Shown: positions 52,610-62,355 of the stretch, in pieces | Layout: every line of letters begins with the position of its first letter | How positions within the stretch are numbered: position 1 is the first letter of the stretch | Position numbers and translations under genes: made by a program | The notes under the pieces: generated by a model | What the model was told of the DNA's origin: nothing | The model's input: only the letters and a program-made list of their open reading frames with translations | Database searches by the model: none | NCBI RefSeq assembly: GCF_013364355.1 | Contig: NZ_CP054931.1 | Span: forward strand, 3,844,001-3,908,000 | Reading direction: 5' to 3' | From: Stenotrophomonas sp. NA06056 | GTDB taxonomy: Bacteria > Pseudomonadota > Gammaproteobacteria > Xanthomonadales > Xanthomonadaceae | Length of the DNA: 64,000 bases

Positions 52610-53323
52610 CTACTGGACGGGAAAATCGTACGCGGTGCCGGCATCCGGCTCGGGTTGCAGCGTGTAGTGCCACCACTCCTGCGCATAGTTGGCGAAACCA
52701 CGCTGTGCCATCGCCTTTACCAGCTGCTGGCGATTCGCATTCTGTGCATCACTCAGCCCGGGCGTCTGCGTATGCGCGCGTGGGCCGAAGAAATCGAAGT
52801 CGGTGCCCATGTCCATCGGCGTACAGCGCTCGCGGCGACAATCCAGCAGCCCCAGATCGACGGTGGCGCCGCGGCTGTGGCCGGAACGCTCGGCGATGTA
52901 ACCGTCAGTCAGCAACTGCGGCTTGTCCAGATCGGGATACTGCAGCGCCTTTCGCGACTGCTCCTGTGGATCAGTCACCCAGGCCATGAACGCCTGCACC
53001 GCGCGCACCGGGCGATAGCAATCGTAGATGCGCAGCGCGAAACCCTGCGCGCGCAGGTCGGCCTCTACCTTCGCCAACGCCTTTGCCACCGGCGCCAGCA
53101 GGTAGCATGCAGGCGCCTCGTAGCCGGGCACGGGCGCAGCCGTGAAGTTGTTGGCTCCGGCATAGCGGATGTCCATTTCGATACGCGGCGACAGCGTGCG
53201 GATCTCCACCAGTCCCGCCGCAGTGGCGTCGGTGGCGGGCGAAATGCGCGGTGGCTCAGCCGCGTGGACCACCGGTGCCAGGGCAATCGCCAACACGAGT
53301 GAAATGCAGGTCCTGGAAGTCAT
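52610..53323 (-). CDS. D-alanyl-D-alanine dipeptidase (VanX/DdpX-type), periplasmic
   Basis: The 237-residue zinc dipeptidase has a signal peptide (ISLVLAIALAPVVHA). It keeps the VanX signatures: DIRYAGANNFTAAPVPGY, IYDCYRPVRAVQAFMAW with the catalytic Arg, SGHSRGATVDLGLLDC with metal His and Asp, and EWWHY with the catalytic Glu and third metal ligand. It would hydrolyse D-Ala-D-Ala released from peptidoglycan. Its first 68 bases overlap the end of the serine hydrolase gene, so the genes are co-transcribed. Confidence 0.9.
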   Translation of the reverse strand: MTSRTCISLVLAIALAPVVHAAEPPRISPATDATAAGLVEIRTLSPRIEMDIRYAGANNFTAAPVPGYEAPACYLLAPVAKALAKVEADLRAQGFALRIYDCYRPVRAVQAFMAWVTDPQEQSRKALQYPDLDKPQLLTDGYIAERSGHSRGATVDLGLLDCRRERCTPMDMGTDFDFFGPRAHTQTPGLSDAQNANRQQLVKAMAQRGFANYAQEWWHYTLQPEPDAGTAYDFPVQ

Positions 53324-54803
53324 AGCTGAAGTCGATCTCCGGATCGATGGCGCGCAGCTCCAGCGTCGGCGTGTCTGCGCCGGGATTCAGCCACGCCTGC
53401 GCCGAGGGGTCCAGCGTATCCCACTGCAACAGCCAGCGCCCCTGCAGCCGCTGCACCGTTGCCTGCAGCGAGGGCGATTTGTCCACGCTGAAGCGCAGGC
53501 CGTTTACGGTGGGGCACAGCGACGCGGGGCCCAACCAGGGATCGCGGTAGCGCCCCTGCCATTGCGCCAGATCGGTGGCGGCAGCCGGTTGCGCAGCCCG
53601 GGTGGAGGGCGCACGGCTCCCCGTGGCGGCACGCACGGCTCGATCGGCCGCCAGCTCCGCTAGATAGTACGCAGCAGGGTGTGCGTCTTCCGGCGCGGTG
53701 AACTGCTTCAGCGTCGACTGCATCAACGCGGTACGGGCCTCTTCGGCCTCGCCGTTGATCAGCATCACTACACCGACCTTGCGATCCGGCAGCAGCGCCA
53801 ACGAGGAGTACATGCCCGACAGCGTACCGGTGTGCGCGACTTTCCAGTGTCCGTCCATGTCCGACACCCGCCAGCCCAGCCCATAGCCGTAGAACCGGGC
53901 ACTTTCCCAGTCGCGTTGGCGCTTGCCCAACGGCATCGGCATGTGCAGTGTCCACAGCATGCGGCGTTGCTCGGCCCCCAACCACGCCGGTGCCAGCGAT
54001 GGGTCCAGCAGCACCTGCATCCAGCGGGTCATGTCGCGCAGCGAACAGCGGATGCCACCGGCCGCCATCGACGTCAGATCGGGGCTGAGCGCTCCATCAC
54101 CACTGACCACCACGTTGCGGCCATCGCGCCGCACATGCGGCTGGGCGACATTGCCGACCTGCTTCACCGACCATGCGCCCACCTGGCAACGGGTCATCCC
54201 CAGCGGTTCAAACACCCGCTCGCGCATGAGCTGGTCATAGGGCTTGCCACCGGCGGCCGCAGCCACCTCACCGGCAACGACATACATCAGGTTGTCGTAG
54301 GCGTAGCCGCTGCGGAAACTGGTGACCGGCTTCAGGTGTGCCAGCCCGGCAATGACATCGCTGCGGGTGAAGGCGTTGGGTTCGGGCCACAGCATCAGGT
54401 CGCCGGCACCCAGGCCGAGGCCGCTGTTGTGGATCAGCAGATCGCGCACCTGCAGGTGTTCGCCTACCCACGGGTCATGCATGCGGAACGCCGGCAGATG
54501 GCGCTGCACCGGATCGTCCCAGCGCAGCTTGCCCTGCTCCACCAGCGTGGCCAGCAGCGCGGCGGTCATCGCCTTGCTGTTGGAGGCGATCTTGAACAGC
54601 GTGTCCTCGTCGATGCGGCCACCGTCTCCGCGCGCACCTTCGGTGTGGTGATAGGCCACCTGGCCATCCTCGACCACCGCCATCGCCAGCCCCGGCAGAT
54701 GTTCGTGCTGGACCACGAAGGCGATGTCGGCATCCAGGCGTGCGCTGTCCACCGCATGGGCAGCGGGGCTGGCCAGTGCCGCGAGCAGTAGCAACAGACG
54801 ATG
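53256..54803 (-). CDS. Secreted serine hydrolase (beta-lactamase/D-aminopeptidase-like)
   Basis: The 515-residue protein has a signal peptide (HRLLLLLAALASPAAHA) and a class C beta-lactamase fold: SxxK in FKIASNSKAMTA, YDN in GYAYDNLMYV, and HTG in KVAHTGTLSGMYS. A C-terminal domain of about 130 residues follows, as in D-aminopeptidases and esterases. The GTG at 54803 has GGAG six bases upstream, which decides the start over ATG at 54845. It lies between a TonB receptor and a VanX-type dipeptidase, so a peptide or peptidoglycan fragment is a likely substrate. Confidence 0.85.
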   Translation of the reverse strand, partial: HRLLLLLAALASPAAHAVDSARLDADIAFVVQHEHLPGLAMAVVEDGQVAYHHTEGARGDGGRIDEDTLFKIASNSKAMTAALLATLVEQGKLRWDDPVQRHLPAFRMHDPWVGEHLQVRDLLIHNSGLGLGAGDLMLWPEPNAFTRSDVIAGLAHLKPVTSFRSGYAYDNLMYVVAGEVAAAAGGKPYDQLMRERVFEPLGMTRCQVGAWSVKQVGNVAQPHVRRDGRNVVVSGDGALSPDLTSMAAGGIRCSLRDMTRWMQVLLDPSLAPAWLGAEQRRMLWTLHMPMPLGKRQRDWESARFYGYGLGWRVSDMDGHWKVAHTGTLSGMYSSLALLPDRKVGVVMLINGEAEEARTALMQSTLKQFTAPEDAHPAAYYLAELAADRAVRAATGSRAPSTRAAQPAAATDLAQWQGRYRDPWLGPASLCPTVNGLRFSVDKSPSLQATVQRLQGRWLLQWDTLDPSAQAWLNPGADTPTLELRAIDPEIDFSYDFQDLHFTRVGDCPGTGGPRG

Positions 54804-54889
54804 CACGTCGGTCTCCGTCAGGCGGTGCCGGATCACATCCGGCAATCACAAACCCGCGCCGCCCGGCAGGGCGGCGCGCAGATGCGTCC

Positions 54890-57889
54890 TCAATAGTTCC
54901 AGGTCACCGTCAGCTGTGCGTAGCGCGGCGACTGGAACCCGGTGCCATAACCATACATCGGGTTGGGCGTACCGATGCTGTCCTGCGGCTCGTAGTCCTG
55001 GTCCACGGTCACCACGCGCTGCTGGTTGAGCACGTTGTACACCGCCAGCTTCAGGCGCAGGTCGGTGGGAATGGGCACCTTGTAGGAAACGCTCACGTCC
55101 AGGTCGTAGGTCCACGGGGTACGGCCATCGCCGCCGCGTGGAGAGTGTACGAACACGCGCTCGGACGGCACCGTCGACTGGCAGTTGGAGACACACACGT
55201 AGTAGCTGTGGAAATCGGTGTCGTCGAACGGGTTGCCGGCGCCGAAGCGGGTGATCGGGCTGCCCGACTGCACGCCAAGGGTGGCAGCCACGCTCAGGTT
55301 CTCGGTCAGCGCGTAGCTGCCGCGGAACTTGAACTGGTGGCGACGGTCGTTGGCCAGGTAGCCATAGCCGCGATAGTTCACCCACGGGTTATCGAAATTC
55401 TCGGTGCGGCCAGCGTCGGCGAAGTCGGTATCGGAGTTGACTGGACCTTCGGCATTGCCGCGGCCGTAGGCCAGCGTATACGAGGCATTGAAGCCCCACT
55501 TGCCATCCCACGCACGGTCGACCTGCAGTTCCAGCGCCTTGTAATCGCGCTTGGGCTTCACCCAGCCGCGCTGGCCCACATAGTTGCCATCGTCGTCATA
55601 CAGCGCCCAACCCTCCTTTGAGGTATCGATGTCGATCCAGCCATCGTTGCTGCCATCGCAGTTGGTATCGCCCCATACCGTGTTGGTGCGCCCGGGATTG
55701 CCCATGATCCACACACCATCAATCGCCCCGCACTGACCGGTGGCGGTGATGTTCATGTCATCGATGGCATTGCTCAGGCGGCGATAGGTGACGCTGGCGG
55801 CGACCGACCACGATTCACTCAGCATGTGCTGGAAGCCGAGGATCGCCTCATCCTGATAGACCGGGTCCATGTCCCGGTTCACCTCGGCGCGCAAGTCCGG
55901 CACGCTGCCATCGCCCTGCGAATTGTCGACCGGGCCGATCTGACCGCCCAGGTTCGGCACGTTGTTGGCCGCGCCGGTGTAGCCCAGGAACTCGTACCAG
56001 GTGCGCTCGTCGAGGAAGCCGCCGGCCTGTTTGATGTTGATGACATTGGCCACCGGCAGGTAGTAGCGGCCCAGGTTGCCGAACACCTTGGTGGTGCCAT
56101 CACCACGCACGTCCCACGAGAAGCCCAGGCGCGGCGCGACCATGTTGTCGATCTTGATGTAGCTGTCGCCGTCGCCGCCCTTGTTGTCGAAACTCTCCAC
56201 GCGCGCGCCGATGTTGAGCAGGAAGTTCGGGGTGACCTGCCAGTTGTCTTCCAGGTAGTAGGCCGAATTGATGGTCTCGAACGAGCCGGCCACTTCATAG
56301 CGGCGGGTACGCGCAACCAGGCCGCTGGCCGGCACGGTGCCGCCGTTGAGCGGACTGCCTGGCGTGCGGTAGTAGATGTCGTAGCGCAGGCCGCCAGGGC
56401 CGGGGTATGCGCGCTCGTAGTCGGAGGTGTTCTCTTCGCGGTCCAGGCCGAAGCGCAACAAGTGGTTGCCGAGCGACCATTCAAAGTCGGCGCGCGCGGC
56501 CTTGCGCGTATCCAGTGCCGACTCCAGCTGCGAACTGCTGGTGCAGCTACGGTCACCCTGCAGGTTGGACGGTACGCCCTGGCTGGCCGTGCGGTTGTCG
56601 AACACACGATTGCAGTTCTCGTCCATCAGTGAGCTCTGCACACGGTTGCGCTTGTTTTCACCGTACATCAGCTTCATGGTCAGATCGTTGTTGACCTGCC
56701 AGCTGTAGGTGCCTGACCAGTTCTTTCCGCCCACCGTGTTGACGATCTGGTTGCTGCGCTCGCCAACAGTGTCGCCGGCGTCGTAGTCGTATCGGTAGAC
56801 GTCGGTGAGGGTCTTGTTCTTGTCGGAGAAGCCGAACAGCGACAGCATCTGGTTGTCGGTGATCTGCCAGTCCAGCTTGCCGCCCCAGAAGGGCTCATCG
56901 GCCTTGCCTTGGCTGAGGAACGTGCCGGCATCATTGGTCGAGGTCGGGCGATAGTCGCGTGCCTCGTACATGCCGAAGAAGAACAGCTTGTCCTGCACCA
57001 ACGCGCCGGAAGCGAACACATTCAGCGCACTGCGCGAGTAGTCGTCACGGCTGGCGGTGATGTAGCGGCTGCCTTCGCCGTCATAGCGGTCGCGGGCCTG
57101 CGACTGCCACGCACGCGGTTCGAACACCAGTTCCGCACCGGCCTTGAAGTCATTGCTGCCCGAGCGGGTGACTGCATTGATGACACCACCGGTACTGCGC
57201 CCGAACTCCACCGAGTAGCCGCCGGTCTTGACCTGGAATTCCTGGTAGAACGCGAACGGCACCGACGAGAAGCCGACCCGGTTGTAGAAATCGGTGACGT
57301 TCAGGCCGTTGATGTAGACGGTGTTCTCGGCCACCGACGAGCCGCCGAAGGAAATGCCCTGTCCGCCCAGCGAGCCCTTGCCCTTCACCGCACCCGGCGC
57401 CAGCAGCGCCACTGCGGTGATGTCACGGTCCACCGGCAACCGCGACAGTTCCTCGCGGGTGATGTTGGTGGCCGACTCGGTCGACTTCACGTCAACCATC
57501 GACACCACCTGCGGCGCGCGGACTTCCACGGTACCCAGCGTGCTGACCGCACCCAGTGGCACGTTCACGGTGGTTGCACTGCCAAGGCTGACGGTGACCT
57601 GGCCGACGCGGCTGGCAGCACCACCGGGCAGGCTTACTTCCATGTCATAGGTGCCCACCGGCAACAGCGGAATGCGGTAGCCACCTTTACCGTCGGCCTG
57701 CACCGAGCGCACGAACCCGGTGGCCGGATTGCGGACCGTAACCGTGGCCCCAGCAGGCACCTGACCCGCATCGCTGGTCAGACGACCGACGACGGCGCCG
57801 TCCTGTGCGAGTGCGGCGGGTGCCAACGTTGCCAGACACGTACCGAGGGCGACGCACAAGGCCGCCCGCTTGATGTTGTAAGCCTTCAT
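54890..57889 (-). CDS. TonB-dependent outer-membrane receptor (Oar-like)
   Basis: The 999-residue protein has a signal peptide, a carboxypeptidase-regulatory-like domain at about 30-105 (GATVTVRNPATGFVRSVQAD), a plug at about 140-250 (VDVKSTESATNITREELSRLP; GGYSVEFGRSTGGVINAVTRSG), and a barrel ending in the aromatic residue of LTVTWNY, as required for BAM assembly. The Oar-like layout fits uptake of peptides or larger organic substrates. It lies within the peptidoglycan-peptide cluster and is probably its importer. Confidence 0.92.
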   Translation of the reverse strand: MKAYNIKRAALCVALGTCLATLAPAALAQDGAVVGRLTSDAGQVPAGATVTVRNPATGFVRSVQADGKGGYRIPLLPVGTYDMEVSLPGGAASRVGQVTVSLGSATTVNVPLGAVSTLGTVEVRAPQVVSMVDVKSTESATNITREELSRLPVDRDITAVALLAPGAVKGKGSLGGQGISFGGSSVAENTVYINGLNVTDFYNRVGFSSVPFAFYQEFQVKTGGYSVEFGRSTGGVINAVTRSGSNDFKAGAELVFEPRAWQSQARDRYDGEGSRYITASRDDYSRSALNVFASGALVQDKLFFFGMYEARDYRPTSTNDAGTFLSQGKADEPFWGGKLDWQITDNQMLSLFGFSDKNKTLTDVYRYDYDAGDTVGERSNQIVNTVGGKNWSGTYSWQVNNDLTMKLMYGENKRNRVQSSLMDENCNRVFDNRTASQGVPSNLQGDRSCTSSSQLESALDTRKAARADFEWSLGNHLLRFGLDREENTSDYERAYPGPGGLRYDIYYRTPGSPLNGGTVPASGLVARTRRYEVAGSFETINSAYYLEDNWQVTPNFLLNIGARVESFDNKGGDGDSYIKIDNMVAPRLGFSWDVRGDGTTKVFGNLGRYYLPVANVINIKQAGGFLDERTWYEFLGYTGAANNVPNLGGQIGPVDNSQGDGSVPDLRAEVNRDMDPVYQDEAILGFQHMLSESWSVAASVTYRRLSNAIDDMNITATGQCGAIDGVWIMGNPGRTNTVWGDTNCDGSNDGWIDIDTSKEGWALYDDDGNYVGQRGWVKPKRDYKALELQVDRAWDGKWGFNASYTLAYGRGNAEGPVNSDTDFADAGRTENFDNPWVNYRGYGYLANDRRHQFKFRGSYALTENLSVAATLGVQSGSPITRFGAGNPFDDTDFHSYYVCVSNCQSTVPSERVFVHSPRGGDGRTPWTYDLDVSVSYKVPIPTDLRLKLAVYNVLNQQRVVTVDQDYEPQDSIGTPNPMYGYGTGFQSPRYAQLTVTWNY

Positions 57890-57940
57890 CCCCTGCTCTC
57901 TCCTGCAAGAATTGAATGGTGGTGAGGGTGGTGTATCGCG

Positions 57941-59467
57941 CTAGCGTTGCCCGGCCGGCAGTACCCGCCATTGGAAGTCGTAGCTCCATTGGTCGAAGTA
58001 CAGGTTGTCGTTTTCCCACTCGACCTCGCCGCGCTGCGAGTCGACCGTTTCCGAGCGGTAGTGCTGTTTGGCCGGCACGAAGGCCTGGCCGAAGTCGTCG
58101 TTGAAGGCGATCCGGTAGCCGTCGAGGCCACCCAGGTAGAAATCACGCAGCGCCGGCGTGTCGCTGGCCAAAGCACCGGTCGTCACGTCCATCGGCAGCC
58201 AGCCATACGGTGCCAGGTAAACCTGCCCCCAATCGTGCAGGTTGTTGTAGCCGCTGCCATCGTCGGAGAACACCATGCCCGACTGCCAACGCGCGGGAAT
58301 GCCGTTCATGCGCAGCAGGGCGATCAGCAGCAGGGTCTGCTGACCACAATCGGCGTGCCCGGCGCGCAGCGCGTAGTCGCTGATGTTGCTGATCGTCGAG
58401 TACTCGCGCGCACCGGCCCACGGAATGCGGTCGACCGCGGCGAACAGCTTGCGAACCACTTCATACGGACGCGTCTCGCCCTGCAGCACCTGGTCGGAGA
58501 ACAGCTTCAGGGCGGGAGTGAAACGCACGTGCGGCAGCTGCTCGGCCATGTAGGGCTTCAGGGCCGAATCATCCGGTGTGGCCTGCACCTTCGTCGCGTC
58601 GATTGCCGTGTGGCGCGCGAAGATCGTCACCGCGTAGCGGACTTCAAAGCGCGTCGGCTGGCCAGCCACGGCTTTGGCTTCCAGGTAGGCGGTGCGCTGC
58701 TGGGTGCTGGCCGGGGCAATGTGTGCCTTGCCCGGCGTACTTCCGATCCACTGTACGTGCTCCTGCTGGCCGGAAATTTCGCGCGGGTACGGAATCCATG
58801 CGCGCACGGTTTCGCCGGCAGGCACCGCGTCGGCCTTCACCGTGAGCGATTGGGTGAATTCGATGCGCTGCGGCAGAACGGATGCCTTGCCGCTCTGTTT
58901 GGCGGCATCGACCACGCGTGCATGATGGGCATTGAGCACTTCATTCGGGCCCGGCGCCGGCATCGGCACGTCCGCACGGCGGCGTGCGCGTGCTTCGTCG
59001 CTGAGCAGGAACAGGTTCGACGGTGCGCGCTTGAAGTACCAGCGTGTGCCGTCAATGTCGAGATGCTCGATCAGCCCGAGCTGGTCCCAGCGTGCGAACT
59101 CCTCGTCGGTCAGATCGGGAATCCAGCGGCGTATCGCTGCTTTGGCAGCGGCTTGGTCAAGAGAGAAATCCAGTTTGATGCGGCGCATGCGCTCGAACTG
59201 GAAGTCGGCCGGTGGGAACACGCCCTGCGTGGCAAACGCCATGACCACGTTCTGGAACTGACCGCTGTCGACCCAGTCGATCAGTTGCCATTCCCGCTCA
59301 CGATCGATCGCCAGATCAAGCGCGCTGCGAGGATCCTTTGCCTCTGCCGACCACGCCCACAGCAGCAGCGCGGCACACAGGCCGGCAGCGGCAGGCAGAG
59401 ATGGTTTGCGAACGACAGGATCCACAGCGACACTTCCCAAGCGCGGGTGGTAACGGCTGTGTAACAC
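57941..59467 (-). CDS. Secreted transglutaminase-like protein
   Basis: The 508-residue protein has an N-terminal hydrophobic segment (AAGLCAALLLWAWSAEA) and a C-terminal transglutaminase-like core: RAGHADCGQQTLLLIALLR with Cys374, NNLHDWGQVYLAPYGWLPMDV with His and Asp. Such papain-like folds act as cysteine peptidases or amidases. It precedes the TonB receptor with a 51-base gap and shares a divergent promoter with the NlpC/P60 gene, so a role in processing peptidoglycan peptides is inferred. Confidence 0.82.
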   Translation of the reverse strand: MLHSRYHPRLGSVAVDPVVRKPSLPAAAGLCAALLLWAWSAEAKDPRSALDLAIDREREWQLIDWVDSGQFQNVVMAFATQGVFPPADFQFERMRRIKLDFSLDQAAAKAAIRRWIPDLTDEEFARWDQLGLIEHLDIDGTRWYFKRAPSNLFLLSDEARARRRADVPMPAPGPNEVLNAHHARVVDAAKQSGKASVLPQRIEFTQSLTVKADAVPAGETVRAWIPYPREISGQQEHVQWIGSTPGKAHIAPASTQQRTAYLEAKAVAGQPTRFEVRYAVTIFARHTAIDATKVQATPDDSALKPYMAEQLPHVRFTPALKLFSDQVLQGETRPYEVVRKLFAAVDRIPWAGAREYSTISNISDYALRAGHADCGQQTLLLIALLRMNGIPARWQSGMVFSDDGSGYNNLHDWGQVYLAPYGWLPMDVTTGALASDTPALRDFYLGGLDGYRIAFNDDFGQAFVPAKQHYRSETVDSQRGEVEWENDNLYFDQWSYDFQWRVLPAGQR

Positions 59468-59484
59468 GGGCCGGGGGACCGGTC

Positions 59485-59529
59485 AATAATTTATTCTTGC
59501 TTTCGCCCGTAAAAGGAATAAATATTCCT
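59485..59529. promoter_or_regulatory. Two related inverted repeats in the divergent promoter
   Basis: AGGAATAAATATTCCT at 59514-59529 is an inverted repeat. A related site, GAATAAATTATT read on the minus strand, covers 59485-59496. They lie between the transglutaminase-like and NlpC/P60 genes and are the only AT-rich palindromes near. They are candidate operators for the RpiR-family regulator at 62523. Confidence 0.55.
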
Positions 59530-59557
59530 ACAGGCATTCGAGGAGGGTGTGCAGCGC

Positions 59558-60994
59558 ATGATCCTGGCTTCCCGCAGACTGAACCGGCATTGGCCGCGCC
59601 GCTTGACCCTGGCCCTGTGCCTGCTGGCCGCCCCAGCTTTCGCACAGGCCGCACCGCCGCCTGACCCCGGCGCGCCCCTGCCCTATGTGATCGGCTTGCA
59701 TGAGGCCTACCTCACCCCGGACTATTGGGCGGCACGGCTGGACAACGCCGATGCGCCGATCCTCGACCGCGCGCAGATCGACGCGCAGAACGCGCGGATG
59801 CGCGGGCAAGACAGCCACATCCAGGACATCGCCACGCTGCCCGCACAGCTCAGTGCAACACAGGTCCGCGCCAGCATCGACGCGCTTTCGAGCTGGCCGA
59901 AGCGGGCGCTGTATGACGAGAAGGGCCAGGCCATCGCCGCGGGCGAGCGCGCGGCCATCGAAGCCAACCTCGGCCTCGACGCGGTTCCTTCGCAGGTCGC
60001 GCCATCGTACGGACTGGTGGTGAAGCGTGCCGCGCTGCGCACCTTCCCCACCCGCCAGCGGGTTTTCAGCACGCTCGGCGACACCGACATCGACCGCTTC
60101 CAGGAGTCAGCGCTGTTCCCCGGCGACAAGGTCGCCGTGGTCCATCGCAGTGCCGACGGCCGCTGGCTGTTCGTGCACAGCGAGCGCTACAGCGCGTGGA
60201 TCGAAGCCGATGCCGTGGCCAGCGGTGACAAGGCCACGGTGCTCGGCTATGCCGCGAAGGGCCCGTACCGCATCGTCACCGGCGCCACTGCGCAGACCGC
60301 GTACACACCTGAGGAACCGCGCGTATCGCGCCTGCAGCTGGACATGGGCGTACGCCTGCCGGTGCTGGCCGACTGGCCCGCCGCCGAACCGGTGAACGGC
60401 CAGCAGGCGCATGCCTCGTGGGTGGTGCAGCTGCCGGTGCGCGAAGCCGATGGTCGACTGAAACTGGTGCCGGCCCTGCTGCCGCGCTCACAGGACACTG
60501 CCGCCGACTACCTGCCGCTGACCCCGCGCCTGCTGCTGCAGCAATCGTTCAAGTTCCTCGGCGAACGCTACGGTTGGGGCCACGACTACGACACCCGCGA
60601 CTGCAGTGGATTCGTGTCGGAGATCTACCGCAGCTTCGGCGTACTGTTGCCGCGCAATACCAGCGCACAGGCGATCAGCCCCGCGCTGGATCGCCTGCCG
60701 TTCACCAGCAAGGACGGCAAGGCCGTGCGTGACCGCGCCGTCACCGGTCTGCAGGTGGGCGACCTGGTCTACATCCCCGGCCACGTGATGATGGCCATCG
60801 GCCACGTCGATGGCCGCACCTGGGTGATCCACGATACCGCGGGCGGCAGCTGGTTCGGCGCCGACGGCAAGCGTGTGCAGGCACATCTCAATGGCGTATC
60901 GGTCACGCCGCTGGAGCCGATGATGGCCAGCGACAGCGTCCGCTACATCGATCGCATCACCAACATCCAACGCCTGCGTGCCAAGAATCCCTGA
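59558..60994 (+). CDS. Secreted NlpC/P60 endopeptidase with SH3 region (YkfC-like)
   Basis: The 478-residue protein has a signal peptide (TLALCLLAAPAFAQA), an SH3-like region at about 150-270, and an NlpC/P60 domain: TRDCSGFVSEIY with Cys349, then GDLVYIPGHVMMAIGHVDG with the catalytic His. The layout is that of YkfC, which cuts the gamma-D-Glu-diamino acid bond of muropeptides. AGGAGGG at 59541-59547 is the right distance from ATG 59558 and too close to GTG 59549, so ATG was chosen. It is directly followed by the epimerase gene. Confidence 0.87.
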   Translation: MILASRRLNRHWPRRLTLALCLLAAPAFAQAAPPPDPGAPLPYVIGLHEAYLTPDYWAARLDNADAPILDRAQIDAQNARMRGQDSHIQDIATLPAQLSATQVRASIDALSSWPKRALYDEKGQAIAAGERAAIEANLGLDAVPSQVAPSYGLVVKRAALRTFPTRQRVFSTLGDTDIDRFQESALFPGDKVAVVHRSADGRWLFVHSERYSAWIEADAVASGDKATVLGYAAKGPYRIVTGATAQTAYTPEEPRVSRLQLDMGVRLPVLADWPAAEPVNGQQAHASWVVQLPVREADGRLKLVPALLPRSQDTAADYLPLTPRLLLQQSFKFLGERYGWGHDYDTRDCSGFVSEIYRSFGVLLPRNTSAQAISPALDRLPFTSKDGKAVRDRAVTGLQVGDLVYIPGHVMMAIGHVDGRTWVIHDTAGGSWFGADGKRVQAHLNGVSVTPLEPMMASDSVRYIDRITNIQRLRAKNP

Positions 60995-62089
60995 ATGAAG
61001 ATCACCGCCATCGAACTGGGCATGCTGCGCGTGCCGCTGAAAACGCCGTTCAAGACCGCGTTGCGTACCGTGGAGACCGTGGAAGACGTGGTGGTGCTGA
61101 TCCGCACCGATACCGGTCACACCGGCTACGGTGAGGCACCAGCCACCGCCGTCATCACCGGCGACACCCATGGCTCGATCATCGAAGCGATCCGCCACTT
61201 CATCGCCCCGCGCCTGATCGGCCAGGAGGTGGTCAACCTCAACCGCCTGTGCACGCTGGTGCAGACCGCGATGGAGCGCAACACCAGCGCCAAGGCGGCG
61301 GTGGAGATCGCGCTCTACGATCTGTGGGCGCAGCTGCATGGCGCGCCGCTGTACCAGATGCTGGGCGGTGGCGACCCGGTGATCACCACCGACATCACCA
61401 TCAGCGTGGACTACATCGACAAGATGGTGGCCGATTCACTGTCGGCGATCGAACGCGGCTTCGAGTCGCTGAAGATCAAGGTCGGCAAGGACATCGGCGT
61501 GGACATCGAGCGGGTCAAGGCGATCCATGCCGCCGTGGAAGGCCGTGCGCTGCTGCGCCTGGACGCCAACCAGGGCTGGACCGCCAAGCAGGCCGTGCAT
61601 GCGATGCGCACGCTGGAAGACGCCGGGGTGGTGCTGGAACTGCTGGAACAACCGGTCAAGGCCGCCGACATCACTGGCCTGAAATACGTGACCGACCGCG
61701 TCAACACGCCGGTGATGGCCGACGAAAGCGTGTTCAGCCCCAGCCAGGTGATGGACCTGATCCAGCAGCGCGCCGCCGATATCATCAACATCAAGCTGAT
61801 GAAGACCGGCGGCCTGTCCAATGCGATCCGCATTGCCGATATCGCCGGCATCTACGGCGTGCCGTGCATGATCGGCTGCATGATCGAATCGAGCATCAGC
61901 GTAGCGGCGGCCGTGCACCTGGCGGTGGCCAAGAGCGATGTGATCACCAAGGTCGACCTCGACGGCCCCTCGCTGGGGCAGTTCGATCCGGTCAGCGGCG
62001 GCGTGCACTTCAACGAATCGGAGATCAGCATCAGCGACGTGCCGGGATTGGGCATCACCGAAGTGCGGGGGCTGGAGATGCTGGGTTGA
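60995..62089 (+). CDS. Dipeptide epimerase (L-Ala-D/L-Glu type, YkfB/YcjG-like)
   Basis: The 364-residue enolase-superfamily enzyme has the catalytic Lys-x-Lys in LKIKVG (Lys160/Lys162), metal ligands in LRLDANQGW, LELLEQP and MADESVF, a second-side Lys in INIKLMKTGG, and the Asp-x-Asp of VDLDGP that contacts the dipeptide amino group. It converts L-Ala-D-Glu to L-Ala-L-Glu so that ordinary peptidases can use it. The ATG follows the stop of the NlpC/P60 gene without a gap, indicating a shared pathway. Confidence 0.9.
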   Translation: MKITAIELGMLRVPLKTPFKTALRTVETVEDVVVLIRTDTGHTGYGEAPATAVITGDTHGSIIEAIRHFIAPRLIGQEVVNLNRLCTLVQTAMERNTSAKAAVEIALYDLWAQLHGAPLYQMLGGGDPVITTDITISVDYIDKMVADSLSAIERGFESLKIKVGKDIGVDIERVKAIHAAVEGRALLRLDANQGWTAKQAVHAMRTLEDAGVVLELLEQPVKAADITGLKYVTDRVNTPVMADESVFSPSQVMDLIQQRAADIINIKLMKTGGLSNAIRIADIAGIYGVPCMIGCMIESSISVAAAVHLAVAKSDVITKVDLDGPSLGQFDPVSGGVHFNESEISISDVPGLGITEVRGLEMLG

Positions 62090-62139
62090 TCGAAGCTCCG
62101 CTGCCAGTGGTGTCGACGTCTGATGCTTGCTCGGGCGTC

Positions 62140-62165
62140 ACTTTTCTTTTCGCGAAAAGAAAAGT
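62140..62165. repeat. 26-base perfect palindrome downstream of the epimerase
   Basis: ACTTTTCTTTTCG is followed by its exact reverse complement CGAAAAGAAAAGT. It ends 50-75 bases after the epimerase stop and could serve as a terminator in either direction. Sequences of this type with AACCAAAAGAAACGC beside them recur in Xanthomonadaceae genomes. Confidence 0.6.
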
Positions 62166-62355
62166 AACCAAAAGAAACGCTCCGCCATCCGCGAGCCGAC
62201 GTGCTGTGCACGCCGGTGCCCTGCGCTACAAGGCGGACTCAATGTCAAAGGCAACAACTGCACCCAGTAGATCCACGCCATGCGTGGATGCTCCTGCTCT
62301 TGCTTCTGCCCTACCCCGTATCCCCTTCGCGGCTGGCACGCGCGCGATCTGTCCG

